A stretch of DNA of 64,000 nucleotides from Flavobacteriaceae bacterium (GTDB taxonomy: Bacteria; Bacteroidota; Bacteroidia; Flavobacteriales; Flavobacteriaceae): NCBI GenBank assembly GCA_028279515.1, contig JANQNQ010000008.1:1-64000 (forward strand), written 5' to 3'. Below the pieces are notes generated by a model. It was not told where the DNA came from and made no database searches. It worked only from the letters and a program-made list of their open reading frames with translations. Below, piece by piece: positions 25,730 to 35,400 of the stretch. The stretch's first letter is position 1; each line of letters opens with the position of its first letter. Position numbers and translations under genes: made by a program.

Positions 25730-26833
25730 TCAAGTCTTAAGTGACACATATTGCGTAGGGGTCATATTGGTCACTTTTTTGAAGGCTCTATAAAAACTGG
25801 TCTTGCTGCTAAAACCACATTCTTCACCAATGGCCTGCACTGATAGTTTTTGCAGAGCACCTGATTGTAACAGCTCTTGCGCCTTTTCAATGCGATGTTG
25901 GTTCACCATCTCGTAGAAGTTGGTCTGCATACGCTCACTAAGTACTTGCGAGATGTGATGCGACGGCACCGCTAAGGATCCTGAAAGGTCAGCAATCTTC
26001 AAATTGGGATTCAAAAAGGGCTGGTCGGTCCTAAAATAGTCACGAATCTGTTGCTCGATACGTTCGGATTGCATGTCAGAAAGTGGAGACGTTTTGTACT
26101 TTCCCCCTTCAAGAATAGGTAATACCTGTTTGATATCTACGATCCAATATCCCAACAGCAAAATAGCGATCGACATCACTGCCGAAAGCACAATCTCAGT
26201 TGTAATGGCCGAAGCTCCGCTAAGGATAAACCCAGCTTGCACCAACATCTCTAAAGTTGCCAAGAGTACAATAAGCCAGCTAAAGCGCTTTAACAGCACA
26301 CCGTTCTTTCGGTCCTTATTGTATAGTAGCAGCAAGGAGGCTACGCCATATACAAAGAGCAACAACAAATGTAAACTGGCTTGTAACCAAACCGAGAAAG
26401 CTACCATCCCATCAGGAATAATGTCGTAATAGTAATTGATCACTTCACTCTTTTCTTGAGCACTTGCTGTGTATCTTGGCACGAAAGCGATGAGCATCAC
26501 CACAAAGGGTAGAAAGTGCAACCACTCTACCTTCTTTAATCGAAAAGAAGGATTTCCATAACTTTTGATGAACAGATAAAAACAGGAGCCTACCAAATAG
26601 AGTAAAGGAAAGGCTATTCCTAATAAATGCGGCCACTGCTTGATCAATTGGGTCGTAAACAACAGATAGGTAACTAAATGCTGAATGAGCCCAAAGAGCG
26701 CGATGGCCAAAAACCACCTCGATTGTTTCAGCGATATGCTCTTTAGAACCAAAAGCACCACAAAACATCCAATCAAAATGACTCCTCCTAGCAAAAAGGT
26801 GATGAGAAATGAAAAAGACTCAATACTGCTCAT
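25730..26833 (-). CDS. Membrane-anchored AraC-family transcriptional regulator
   Basis: The 367-aa protein has an N-terminal membrane half with about seven hydrophobic segments (residues ~8-235). The C-terminal ~110 residues are an AraC-type double helix-turn-helix, with the phrases LSGSLAVPSHHISQVLSERM, VQAIGEECGFSSKTSFYRAF and KKVTNMTPTQY. This 7TM-AraC arrangement is common in Bacteroidota and implies sensing at the membrane with DNA binding in the cytoplasm. Targets are unknown; neighbours are the YheT-like hydrolase downstream and the divergent SRPBCC gene. Confidence 0.88.
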   Translation of the reverse strand: MSSIESFSFLITFLLGGVILIGCFVVLLVLKSISLKQSRWFLAIALFGLIQHLVTYLLFTTQLIKQWPHLLGIAFPLLYLVGSCFYLFIKSYGNPSFRLKKVEWLHFLPFVVMLIAFVPRYTASAQEKSEVINYYYDIIPDGMVAFSVWLQASLHLLLLFVYGVASLLLLYNKDRKNGVLLKRFSWLIVLLATLEMLVQAGFILSGASAITTEIVLSAVMSIAILLLGYWIVDIKQVLPILEGGKYKTSPLSDMQSERIEQQIRDYFRTDQPFLNPNLKIADLSGSLAVPSHHISQVLSERMQTNFYEMVNQHRIEKAQELLQSGALQKLSVQAIGEECGFSSKTSFYRAFKKVTNMTPTQYVSLKT

Positions 26834-26976
26834 AGCGTAAAATTAGTGATGCTTAATTAAATGGGAAAATAAGTACATCCATAATCTTCTTTAAAGAAGT
26901 TTCAATTAATTGAGAGGTGCGTATTTAGGCGGAAAGCGGCCGAATTCTTGGGTACTTTTACGGTACATCAAATCGC

Positions 26977-27002
26977 CCCTCCTTCGCTGAAGCTACGGAG
27001 GG
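26977..27002. repeat. Short hairpin repeat
   Basis: CCCTCC and GGAGGG arms flank CGCTGAAGCT. It is of the same general type as the small palindromes in the 5.5-6.6 kb region. It lies 20 bp before the SRPBCC gene. Confidence 0.5.
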
Positions 27003-27021
27003 TTTCAAAAAACGAACAGTT

Positions 27022-27573
27022 ATGATCCGTAAAATTTTAAAGACCATTGCACTGCTACTAAGCCTTTTGATCATTGTACTATTGGTCTATGGTTTTATCC
27101 AATACCCAAAGGCAAAAGGCGAACAACGCTTTACTGCAGAGCGCATCATCAACGCTCCTAAAGACAAAGTGTGGAACATCATCTCAGACGTAGGCAACTA
27201 CCACAAAGTGACCGCCGCCGGTATTCACGATGTAAAGATCATCGAAGGCGAAGGACTCGGACTTAAACGTGTATGCAGTGACCCCAATGGGAATAGTTGG
27301 GAAGAAACCTGTACCCTCTGGAATCCAGGCGAGGCCTTCGAATTTGTAGTAAATACCCAGCGTGAAGATTATCCTTTTCCGTTGAAGTCTCTTAAAGGGG
27401 CTTGGAAGGTTTCCGAACTCAGCAACTATGAAACAAAACTCACCTTGGACTTCACCTATGAATTCAAGAATGCCTTTCTGAGTGGTTTTTTCTTGTCAAT
27501 GGGGAAAAAACACGCCACAGAAGACACTAAAATTCTACTCGACAATTGGCAACGCATGGCCGAAAACCAATAA
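27022..27573 (+). CDS. Membrane-anchored SRPBCC-family protein
   Basis: The 183-aa protein has an N-terminal hydrophobic anchor (residues ~7-27) followed by a START/SRPBCC-type helix-grip domain (FTAERIINAPKDKVWNIISD, then DVKIIEGEGLGLKRV and TLWNPGEAFEFVV). The family binds small hydrophobic ligands; nothing here names the ligand. The next gene follows after 15 bp, so they are probably cotranscribed. Confidence 0.78.
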   Translation: MIRKILKTIALLLSLLIIVLLVYGFIQYPKAKGEQRFTAERIINAPKDKVWNIISDVGNYHKVTAAGIHDVKIIEGEGLGLKRVCSDPNGNSWEETCTLWNPGEAFEFVVNTQREDYPFPLKSLKGAWKVSELSNYETKLTLDFTYEFKNAFLSGFFLSMGKKHATEDTKILLDNWQRMAENQ

Positions 27574-27588
27574 CCTAAAAAACACATT

Positions 27589-28458
27589 ATGAGAACATCG
27601 ATTATTATTACCTTACTCTTGTTGCTAACCCAATTAGTTTCTGGGCAACAAAAAATGCCAGAATGGTTCACAGAAAACATGGAAACTTCCATCGGTACAT
27701 GGATTACGGACAATAACCAATACAAAAGCGAGAATGAACCTTTTGACCAATACGGGATGGACTGGACTTGGGGCATTGGTAAGCAAAGCATTCAAGGAAA
27801 CCTCTATGGTATCATCGATGGCAAGCGTCAAGCCACTTTTTGGGAATTTACCCAATACTGGGATTTCGAAAAGAACCAAGGGATGGTCATTCAATATGGA
27901 GTGGATGGTACTGTTGGGTCTGGCACCATGAAACCGATGGATGGGTATAAACACGAGCTTATCCAGACGTTTACAGGCCCTAACGGAAGTTTTACAACTT
28001 CGCACGTGTCTACCCTGAAAAATGGTACCTTAGTGACAACCTCTTTTGACATAGCAAAGGATGGTTCAAAAAAACCTAGGCGTTCATACACTTGGCATAT
28101 AACTAAAAACAACAATACAATGGAACTTGGCACCTTTTCAATTTCACTGGCAGTGAAAGACATTAAAGCTTCAAAGACTTTTTATGAAACATTGGGGTTT
28201 GAAATGATCGATGGCAATCTAGACCAAAATTGGGCGATCTTGAAGAATGGTTCTTCAAAAATCGGACTCTTTCAGGGGATGTTCCCATCCAACACGTTAA
28301 CCTTCAACCCAACAAATACGGCCAGAAACCTCTATCAAAAGGCAAAAGAAAGTGGCTTAACAATAATGCATCCCAACGGAATGGATAAATCTGAAGGACC
28401 AGCATCTTTTATGACCACAGACCCTGATGGCAATCCGATATTGATCGATCAACATTAA
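27589..28458 (+). CDS. Secreted fusion: lipocalin-like N-terminal domain plus C-terminal VOC (glyoxalase-fold) domain
   Basis: The 289-aa protein has a signal peptide ending VSGQ. Residues ~22-175 form a beta-rich domain (WTWGIGKQSIQGNLYGIIDG, GSGTMKPMDGYKHE) that resembles DUF1579/lipocalin-like proteins. From a Met near 178, the phrase FSISLAVKDIKASKTFYETLGF is a standard VOC start, ending TTDPDGNPILIDQH. The reading frame across the junction (28090-28130) is clean, so the fusion looks genuine. An exported VOC domain is uncommon. The upstream SRPBCC gene may share its pathway; function is unknown. Confidence 0.75.
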   Translation: MRTSIIITLLLLLTQLVSGQQKMPEWFTENMETSIGTWITDNNQYKSENEPFDQYGMDWTWGIGKQSIQGNLYGIIDGKRQATFWEFTQYWDFEKNQGMVIQYGVDGTVGSGTMKPMDGYKHELIQTFTGPNGSFTTSHVSTLKNGTLVTTSFDIAKDGSKKPRRSYTWHITKNNNTMELGTFSISLAVKDIKASKTFYETLGFEMIDGNLDQNWAILKNGSSKIGLFQGMFPSNTLTFNPTNTARNLYQKAKESGLTIMHPNGMDKSEGPASFMTTDPDGNPILIDQH

Positions 28459-28464
28459 AAAAGT

Positions 28465-28487
28465 AAGCGCCATTGGCGCTTTTTTTA
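28465..28487 (+). terminator. Rho-independent terminator after the VOC fusion gene
   Basis: AAGCGCC and GGCGCTT pair around a 3-nt loop and are followed by a T-run. Confidence 0.85.
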
Positions 28488-28527
28488 ATTCTTACTCTTT
28501 TTCTTTGTACAAGGAATAACGTTAAAG

Positions 28528-28541
28528 TTATGCATGCATAA
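28528..28541. promoter_or_regulatory. Perfect 14-bp palindrome, possible operator
   Basis: TTATGCATGCATAA is fully self-complementary and lies 12 bp upstream of the TAATTTTG -7 element of the thioesterase gene, where a repressor could block the -33 region. Confidence 0.4.
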
Positions 28542-28553
28542 TAGATCGTTTTG

Positions 28554-28561
28554 TAATTTTG
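28554..28561 (+). promoter_or_regulatory. Putative -7 element (TAATTTTG) for the thioesterase gene
   Basis: Exact TAnnTTTG match, 16 bp before ATG 28578. A TTA rather than TTG lies 23 bp upstream, so the -33 match is weak. Confidence 0.4.
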
Positions 28562-28577
28562 CTAAAAACCAACGTAT

Positions 28578-29054
28578 ATGTACCTAAAAGAATTTGAGAT
28601 CCGCTGGAACGACATGGACGCCAACAGGCACTTGGCCAACAAAGCATACATAGAGTTTGCCGCGCATACGCGCATGTCCTTTTTGACTGAAAATGGTTTT
28701 GACCAACGTACCTTGGCAAAGAACAACATCGGACCCGTTGTCTTTTATGAACACATCTACTACTTCAAGGAGGCATTCGCTGGACGACCTGTAAAAGTTT
28801 CTCTTGAGCTAACGGGTCTAAGTGAGGACGGTATGTTCTTCGAGTTTACGCATAACTACTATGATCATCAAGGTAAAAACTTTGCGCATTGCGAAATGAT
28901 GGGTGCCTGGATCGACCTTGCAACGCGCAAACTGATCGGTTTACCCGAAGATGTGAAAAAGCATATGGATGGTGTACCAAGGCCAGAAAACTTTAGAGTC
29001 CTTACCAAAGAAGATACCAGAAGGTACCAAAAGGCACCAGTGCACCTTTCGTAA
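28578..29054 (+). CDS. 4HBT-type acyl-CoA thioesterase
   Basis: The 158-aa hotdog-fold protein opens with IRWNDMDANRHLANKAYIEF (residues ~8-27), the standard 4-hydroxybenzoyl-CoA thioesterase-type active-site segment with its Asp. It probably hydrolyses an acyl-CoA thioester; the acyl group is unknown. It is single, short-leadered and convergent with the EamA transporter gene (8 bp gap). Confidence 0.85.
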   Translation: MYLKEFEIRWNDMDANRHLANKAYIEFAAHTRMSFLTENGFDQRTLAKNNIGPVVFYEHIYYFKEAFAGRPVKVSLELTGLSEDGMFFEFTHNYYDHQGKNFAHCEMMGAWIDLATRKLIGLPEDVKKHMDGVPRPENFRVLTKEDTRRYQKAPVHLS

Positions 29055-29062
29055 CAACAGAT

Positions 29063-29953
29063 TTATGCAGATGCAGGTTTCTTAGTGGTCAAATAGACTC
29101 CCAAGAAAATAAGCGCAGCTGCTACAACTCGCAACGGTGTTAGCGAATCGACACCAAGCATGATGGCAAATAAGGTAGCCAAGACGGGTTGTAGGTAGAT
29201 GAACGCACCGATGGTTGAGGCCTTCAACTCTCGCAATGCATAGATATTAAAGAGATAGGTCAATACAGTGGTTCCTACGACAACGAAGGTCATTTTCCAA
29301 ACAGCTTCAAAGGGTAAGGAGGTCCATTGCACTTCACTGAACTCGCCAATGGTTACTGGCAAGTTGATGAATACAGCAAGCAAGAAGAGCCATTTCATCA
29401 ACGTGATCGAATGGTATTTGGCCGTCAATGGCTTTACGATGATCAAATACAACGCATAGGCTGTGGCGTTGACAATAAATAGTATGTTTCCCAACGGAAT
29501 GTTGGGTGCGTTTTGTTGCACTCGCTCCCCGAAAAGTATAAGTAGTAAAGCTCCTGCTAGTCCGATGAAAATTCCGAGGGATTTGATCAAGGTGATTCGC
29601 TCTTTGATCATAATAGCAGAGAGAATCAGCAAGATTACCGGTGACAAGGTAATGACCACCGAGCTGTTGATCGGGGTTGATAAACTCAATCCCTTAAAGA
29701 ACATCAACATATTGATCGACATTCCGAACAGGGCACAAAGTACCAATCTGCCCCAGTCTTTTCGTTCAATCTTTTCTTTGGGTCCCCAAAAAGAAATCAG
29801 CCAAAACAAAAGTGCAGCACCGCCAACCCGTAACAAAATAAATCCGTAGGGCTGTATATAGTGCGGCATCACACCTTTGGCAATGCTGTGATTGATGGCA
29901 TAGATCGCGCTCGCCAAGGTGGCGGCGATCAACGCCAAAGTTCGTTTACTCAT
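29063..29953 (-). CDS. DMT-superfamily (EamA) transporter
   Basis: ATG 29953 (MSKRTLALIAATLA) is used, since the longer frame needs TTG 29998. The 296-aa protein has ten hydrophobic segments in two EamA repeats; the phrases FFKGLSLSTPINSSVVITLSP and LREL... ASTIGAFIYLQPVLATLFAI mark the ends of repeat one and two. It probably exports or imports a small metabolite. It overlaps the Spx/ArsC-like gene by 8 bp. Confidence 0.88.
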   Translation of the reverse strand: MSKRTLALIAATLASAIYAINHSIAKGVMPHYIQPYGFILLRVGGAALLFWLISFWGPKEKIERKDWGRLVLCALFGMSINMLMFFKGLSLSTPINSSVVITLSPVILLILSAIMIKERITLIKSLGIFIGLAGALLLILFGERVQQNAPNIPLGNILFIVNATAYALYLIIVKPLTAKYHSITLMKWLFLLAVFINLPVTIGEFSEVQWTSLPFEAVWKMTFVVVGTTVLTYLFNIYALRELKASTIGAFIYLQPVLATLFAIMLGVDSLTPLRVVAAALIFLGVYLTTKKPASA

Positions 29954-30299
29954 GGAGGGCTTGTTTTGCGGCTTCGACCACTTTTTTGCTATTGCCAATG
30001 AAGATCTGGCCTTCTTGTATGATCACTGGACGCTTTAAAAACGTATAATGTTCAAGAATTAGCGATTTGATATCGCTTTCAGAAAGTACTTCGTTTTTGA
30101 GGTCTCTTTCTTTGTAGAGCTTTGCGCGTTTGCTAAACAGCGCCTCATAACTTCCGGCCAACGCATGCATCTCTTCGAGCTGCTTTACGGTGATCTCGTT
30201 TTCTTTGATGTCTTGTAGCTCAAATGCCTTGGACGGTTGCAGCTCGTTCAGGATTCGTTTGCAAGTGTCACAGGTCTTTAGGTAATAGATCTTTTTCAT
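29946..30299 (-). CDS. ArsC/Spx-family thioredoxin-fold protein
   Basis: The 117-aa protein starts MKKIYYLKTCDTCKRIL with a CxxC pair (Cys 10, Cys 13), as in Spx/ArsC-like proteins. The phrases LLKR-like FLKRPVIIQEGQIFIGNSKK near the C-terminus match the conserved cis-Pro segment. It could be a thiol-reactive regulator or an arsenate reductase; there is no ars gene nearby, so Spx-like is equally likely. Its end overlaps the transporter start. Confidence 0.82.
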   Translation of the reverse strand: MKKIYYLKTCDTCKRILNELQPSKAFELQDIKENEITVKQLEEMHALAGSYEALFSKRAKLYKERDLKNEVLSESDIKSLILEHYTFLKRPVIIQEGQIFIGNSKKVVEAAKQALHE

Positions 30300-30401
30300 T
30301 ATGTTGTGCGGCTGATTTAGAATACAAAGTAAGTCAATTGACCCCTAATTTTTCTGTTTTTACCAAAAAATAACAATTTGCTCAACGGGGTTATATTTGA
30401 A

Positions 30402-31148
30402 CTATTCGCGCTTCAAATAAGAACGGATGACCTGCAAAGGAAGCTCTATGAATTGTACCCCTTCAACATAAGATGCGATTTCATACTGATTGTAGATCAT
30501 CACCATGTGATCCTCACCATAACCTACATTCTCTGGCAAATGAAATTGGTCTTTTTCAAAATAAAATCCCGTAGAGTTGATACTCTCTGTCGTTGGAATT
30601 TTGTGTTCCTTTCGAAAATAGGTTTCTGCCAATTTCTCGACAGCTTCCATGTCTTCAAAAAGGTCCTCTCTTGACAATAACTCTCCTGTCTTTGGGTCAA
30701 AGTTTAGTAGTCGTATGCTAATATTGCCATGGGCCCCACCAGTGTACATATTGGCATTTACACTTATGGTCAACACTTCATCACTTTGATAGTCGACATG
30801 ACTGTAAATTTCTGCATTCCAAGAAGACGCTGCTGACGGAAATTCTTCTTTATCCGTTAAAAAAGCTGTGTGAAATGAATTGACCGCCCTCTTCACCGTA
30901 TTGACATTTTTTTGGTCGGAAAAGTCAAGCAATGAAACGATTGTATCTTGTATGACCTTGTTGATCTTACTTGATGCAGTTGAAGATGTTAGTGCTTTTT
31001 CATAGACCACTTCGACCGAAGCACAGGGCGCCAACTCGCAGTCATTGCTGTCTTTTTTCAATTCGATGGTCTCGAACGTAAGCATTTCGTGTTTTGAACA
31101 ACTAACTAGCGAAAAAAATAGCAACAATACACAAATGGAACGGTTCAT
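30402..31148 (-). CDS. DUF3298/DUF4163-type lipoprotein
   Basis: ATG 31148 (MNRSICVLLLFFSLVSC) gives a lipoprotein signal with Cys 17; a longer in-frame start at 31205 would put extra polar residues ahead of it. The 248-aa body carries NMYTGGAHGNISIRLLNFDPKTGELLSREDLF, split across ~125-160, typical of the DUF4163-DUF3298 pair (RsiV-like C-terminal fold). The C-terminal YEIASYVEGVQFIELPL also fits. Periplasmic or outer-membrane anchored. Function unknown; some relatives bind lysozyme, but that is not shown here. Confidence 0.83.
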   Translation of the reverse strand: MNRSICVLLLFFSLVSCSKHEMLTFETIELKKDSNDCELAPCASVEVVYEKALTSSTASSKINKVIQDTIVSLLDFSDQKNVNTVKRAVNSFHTAFLTDKEEFPSAASSWNAEIYSHVDYQSDEVLTISVNANMYTGGAHGNISIRLLNFDPKTGELLSREDLFEDMEAVEKLAETYFRKEHKIPTTESINSTGFYFEKDQFHLPENVGYGEDHMVMIYNQYEIASYVEGVQFIELPLQVIRSYLKRE

Positions 31149-31191
31149 ATGATGGCATTTTGTTAAACCTTCTTTAAAGGTAGTTAGCCCA

Positions 31192-31222
31192 TTGGGAATC
31201 CCCAAAAGAAACGGTACATTTG
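31192..31222 (+). promoter_or_regulatory. Bacteroidota-type promoter (TTG-N20-TACATTTG) for the cystathionine gamma-synthase-like gene
   Basis: TTG at 31192-31194 and TACATTTG at 31215-31222 are 20 bp apart, the spacing expected for -33/-7 elements of the main Bacteroidota sigma factor. ATG 31245 follows 22 bp later. Confidence 0.55.
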
Positions 31223-31244
31223 TGAAGTTTTTAAGACAACAGTT

Positions 31245-32399
31245 ATGAGTGATTCATCAATGAAATTCAATACAAAGACCATTCACGGAGGTCAACAACA
31301 CGATCTGGCGTATGGAGCCGTAATGCCTCCGATATATCAAACCTCAACCTATGCGCAAACCACTCCTGGTGGACATAAAGGTTTTGAATACAGCCGTACA
31401 CACAATCCTACCAGACAAGCGCTAGAAAACGCCTTTGCCAGCATCGAAAATGGAAAGCACGGATTGGCATTTGGTAGCGGACTCGCGGCAATCGATGCTG
31501 TGATCAAATTGTTGAGCCCTGGTGATGAGGTAATATCAACCAATGACCTATACGGAGGAACCTATCGTTTGTTTACGAAAGTATTTGAAGGTTTCGGCAT
31601 CAAGTTTCACTTTATCGGTATGGAAAATGCTGAAAAGATCGAAAGCTATGTGAACGAGAACACCAAGTTGATCTGGGTCGAAACACCAACGAATCCGATG
31701 ATGAATATCATCGATATTGAGGCAGTTTCAAAAGTGGCGAAGAAACACAATGTTTTGTTGGCTGTAGACAACACTTTTGCTACGCCGTATTTACAACGCC
31801 CATTGGATCTTGGTGCTGATATCGTTATGCACTCGGCTACCAAATATATGGGAGGACATAGCGATGTAGTAATGGGCGCCTTGATCGTAAAAGACGACGT
31901 CATTGCCGAAAAGCTATACTTTATTCAAAATGCAAGCGGAGCCGTTTGTGGGCCTATGGACAGCTTTTTAGTGCTTCGTGGTATCAAGACGCTACACATA
32001 CGTATGCAACGTCACAGTGAGAACGGAAAAGCCATTGCTGAGTATCTTGCCAAACACCCAAAAATTGAAAAGGTGTACTGGCCAGGTTTTGAAAATCACC
32101 CAAATCACGAAGTGGCCAAAAGGCAGATGGACGATTTTGGCGGAATGGTTTCGTTTGTGACCAAAGGAAACAACTATGATGAAGCTATCAAGATCGTCGA
32201 AAACCTAAAGATCTTCACGCTGGCAGAGTCGCTTGGAGGTGTCGAGTCGTTGGCAGGACACCCTGCGAGCATGACCCATGCGAGCATTCCGAAGGAAGAA
32301 AGAGAAAAGACCGGAGTTGTCGATTCATTGATTCGTCTCAGTGTAGGGATCGAGGATATCGATGACCTTATCCATGACCTTGAGCAGGCCATCGGTTAA
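31245..32399 (+). CDS. Cystathionine gamma-synthase / gamma-lyase family PLP enzyme
   Basis: The 384-aa fold-type I PLP enzyme has all family marks: YSRTHNPTR (~47-55), FGSGLAAIDAV (phosphate-binding, ~76), LYGGTYRLF, the WVETPTNPMM segment (~145), and the Schiff-base Lys 200 in HSATKYMGGHSD. It forms or cleaves cystathionine in methionine/cysteine metabolism in the cytoplasm. Synthase and lyase cannot be told apart reliably by eye, so no symbol is given (metB is the likelier). It is preceded by a good promoter and followed by a terminator, so it is probably transcribed alone. Confidence 0.9.
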   Translation: MSDSSMKFNTKTIHGGQQHDLAYGAVMPPIYQTSTYAQTTPGGHKGFEYSRTHNPTRQALENAFASIENGKHGLAFGSGLAAIDAVIKLLSPGDEVISTNDLYGGTYRLFTKVFEGFGIKFHFIGMENAEKIESYVNENTKLIWVETPTNPMMNIIDIEAVSKVAKKHNVLLAVDNTFATPYLQRPLDLGADIVMHSATKYMGGHSDVVMGALIVKDDVIAEKLYFIQNASGAVCGPMDSFLVLRGIKTLHIRMQRHSENGKAIAEYLAKHPKIEKVYWPGFENHPNHEVAKRQMDDFGGMVSFVTKGNNYDEAIKIVENLKIFTLAESLGGVESLAGHPASMTHASIPKEEREKTGVVDSLIRLSVGIEDIDDLIHDLEQAIG

Positions 32400-32423
32400 G
32401 AAGTCTTCCTAAATATAAAGCAT

Positions 32424-32456
32424 AAAAAATGCCGCTACATGAGCGGCATTTTTTAT
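32424..32456. terminator. Bidirectional terminator between converging genes
   Basis: AATGCCGCT and AGCGGCATT form a stem flanked by A6 and T6 runs. It serves the PLP enzyme (plus) and the 1988-aa gene (minus). Confidence 0.88.
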
Positions 32457-32487
32457 TCCGAAGAAATAAAAATAAAACAAACTACTA

Positions 32488-35400
32488 CTAATTAATTACT
32501 TTCTTGGAAACCGTGCCAGATGCGGTAAAGAGCTTTACAATGTAGGTTCCAGAACCAATGGTAACTGGCGCAATGATCTGCTCATTGTCTTCATTGATGT
32601 TTTGCTCAAACACCGTTTGCCCTAACACGTTAAATATCGAAACACCTTTGATCTCTGCTCCTGCAGGATTCTCTATGATCAGGTTGTCTCCTCTTTGATC
32701 AAAATACACCGCTAGCTGCTGCAAGTTAAACTCATCTTTCGCCAACACTTCTTGAAACGGAGCGGCCTCAAAGACGATCTCAAATCGTTTATGATCTTCT
32801 CCTTGGGGCAGTTTCACCAAGTACTTTGATTCGGTTAAATCATGCGTCAACTTTAGCTCATTATCTCTTAGGTAGATCTTCCCATTAAATCCTTCCGCCT
32901 TATCGATCATGAAGGTATATTCTCCATCTGTTTCTGCTCTATATCCTAACGGAAGCGTTGCACTTGCATCAAATCCTCCCAATGCTTGAATAATGTATCG
33001 CTCGTCTTGAATCATCCAAAAGAGGTCATTGTCAAGGTCTTCGACAAGTTTTCCGTCATAACCGTAATCCACTTCATCGGAAGCACCGTCGATATAGGCC
33101 AACAGCAACTGTCTGTGATACCCTTCTTGGTCTTCGAATCCGATTCGAATCCTCGGTATCTCGGTTTCGGTATTTTGTGCTTCATGGTTTCTAAAGAACT
33201 CTGAGTCTCCAGCACCTTCGGTTCTGTAAACACGTTGACCGTTATTAAATTCGATGGTTCCTCCATCGGTATCTGCTTCAACAAAGAATCCTTGTCCAAC
33301 CGAAATGTATCTGGTAGGCACTTTTGTTCCAGAACCTGTTGCATTGACTTCGGGATGTGCTACTGCGGCAACACCGCCTGCCTTAGTATACATGGCATAG
33401 CCACCCACATATTCGACCGTAACGTGTGAATTAGAAGCCATAAATTGGTCCCAGAAATACAAGGTTCCTGTGGTGGCACCCCCATTGAGGACCCCTGCAT
33501 TATCATCGATAAACTGGTCGGCATCAAGGGCCGAAGGATATGGGTTTCCAACTAGGGTTTGATTGCCACCAGCGATTGCATGCTGAATAATTCCATTATT
33601 TGGTTTTCCTTCAAAGCGGTAGTTCTGAAGGTCGGTGATCAATCCATTTCCGGGGCCTTTCATCGTAAACCCTAATCCCGCACCAATACTTCCTATATCG
33701 GTTTGAAGTGCCCAAGAGTTGTAATCTTCTGCAGGGCTATTTTCAAATGTATAGATCCATGCATTGCTTAACGTAATTGGTGATGTCTGAAGGGCTGGTG
33801 GATCAATGTTTGTAGTGAAACTGATCACACCTGCATTGTCCTTAAGTTGCGCCGCAATAAAAGGCGTATTGTTACTCACAACGCTCGAGGCTCCTACCGG
33901 TGATGAGAAGTAGTTATAGGCATACTGATCCCTGGTACCTTGCTGGTCTCTTTCTAACGTTCCTGCACTGGTTACCTCTAACGTACTATTGGTGGTTTGA
34001 ATCAGTTGCGCCTCTCCCTCAAGGTCGATGCGTCCGTCCAATTCTAAATACCAATCGTTGGTAATACTATTATCATTGTTTACAGTTAAAGAACCACTGC
34101 CCTGAACAATCAGTCCGAGCAATCTATGATCATTGATGGTGGTCACATCATGACCTAGATCAACGATGGCCCAATCTTTATTGCTTGCTACGTTTTCAAT
34201 ATCCCAAACATCTCCGTGCAACCAAGTTCCTTGAGTTGTCCATGGCCCATCTGCATTGGTCTCATATGGCATGGGTGCCGTCTGTGATTGGAATGTAGTA
34301 ATGTTTTTCAAGTACGCACTTCTTCCGTTTCCAGAATAATCGGTAGTTCTTCCGGTGAGGATGTCGGTCATGGGGAGGTACATCTCCAATTCGTTCCAAG
34401 CGACCATGGTTCCACCATCCTGCGAAACGTCTTTCGGAATCACCGTTCCTCTTACTTCTCCCGCATTGTTTTCGATCTCCTGATATACCAAACGTTGCAA
34501 TTGCGAAGCGCTTAATGCAGTGTTAAACACACGAACTTCATCTATCGCACCCATGTAATAGTTACCATCAACACCGCTTTCTCTTCCGATGATAAAATCT
34601 GGATTGGGAGTCGACAACGATCCATCCAGTACTCCTGATGTTGTTACCGAGCCTTCTAATTCACCGTTCACATAAATTCGTGCCTCATTATCGGCCGAGC
34701 TAAAGACAGCTGTTAAATGCACCCATTCGTTCTTGATCACTGCTCCAGAGGCTGCCGTTATCGTTGTGTTGGTTCCTCCGGTAGTGTTGACATATAAACT
34801 AGGGAGTCCGGCAGCGTCTGTATATAAATAGAACATTTCCTCTCCTGCAATATGACCGCGATTTACATACGCTGTATTTAATTTCACCCAAGCCATGATC
34901 GTTACCTCAGACATGTTGCCCATGAAAGAAGCAGTCGTCATATGATCGTCGATGCCATCAAAGTCAATGGCAGCATCTGTAGGTGGATTCGCAAAAGGCT
35001 GGTCTCGGTAATCGAGATCTCCTCCTGCGCCCAAGTCTCCGTCACTATCTGGCAGAACACTAAGGTTTGTGGGATCGTTGATCACATCATTAGGGTCGTA
35101 TCCGTCAAGGTCGGCAATACTGTTCGGAACACCGGCTCCGTTTTCAAAGACAAAATCAATTCCGTCGGTATCAATATCTACCCCTGCAATTCCGTTTGAC
35201 ATTCCGTTTTCTTGGATGTCTGGGATGCCGTCATCATCACTGTCTGTATCTCGATAATCGGGTATTCCATCACCATCGGTATCCTCTACTGAGGTAAATC
35301 CTGTTCCGTAAGCTATATTGATTCCGCGAGAATTGGAAACATTTACCGCAAACGGAAATCCAAGCGGACTTGTCACAAAGGCCACCGTAGGGGCCACATA

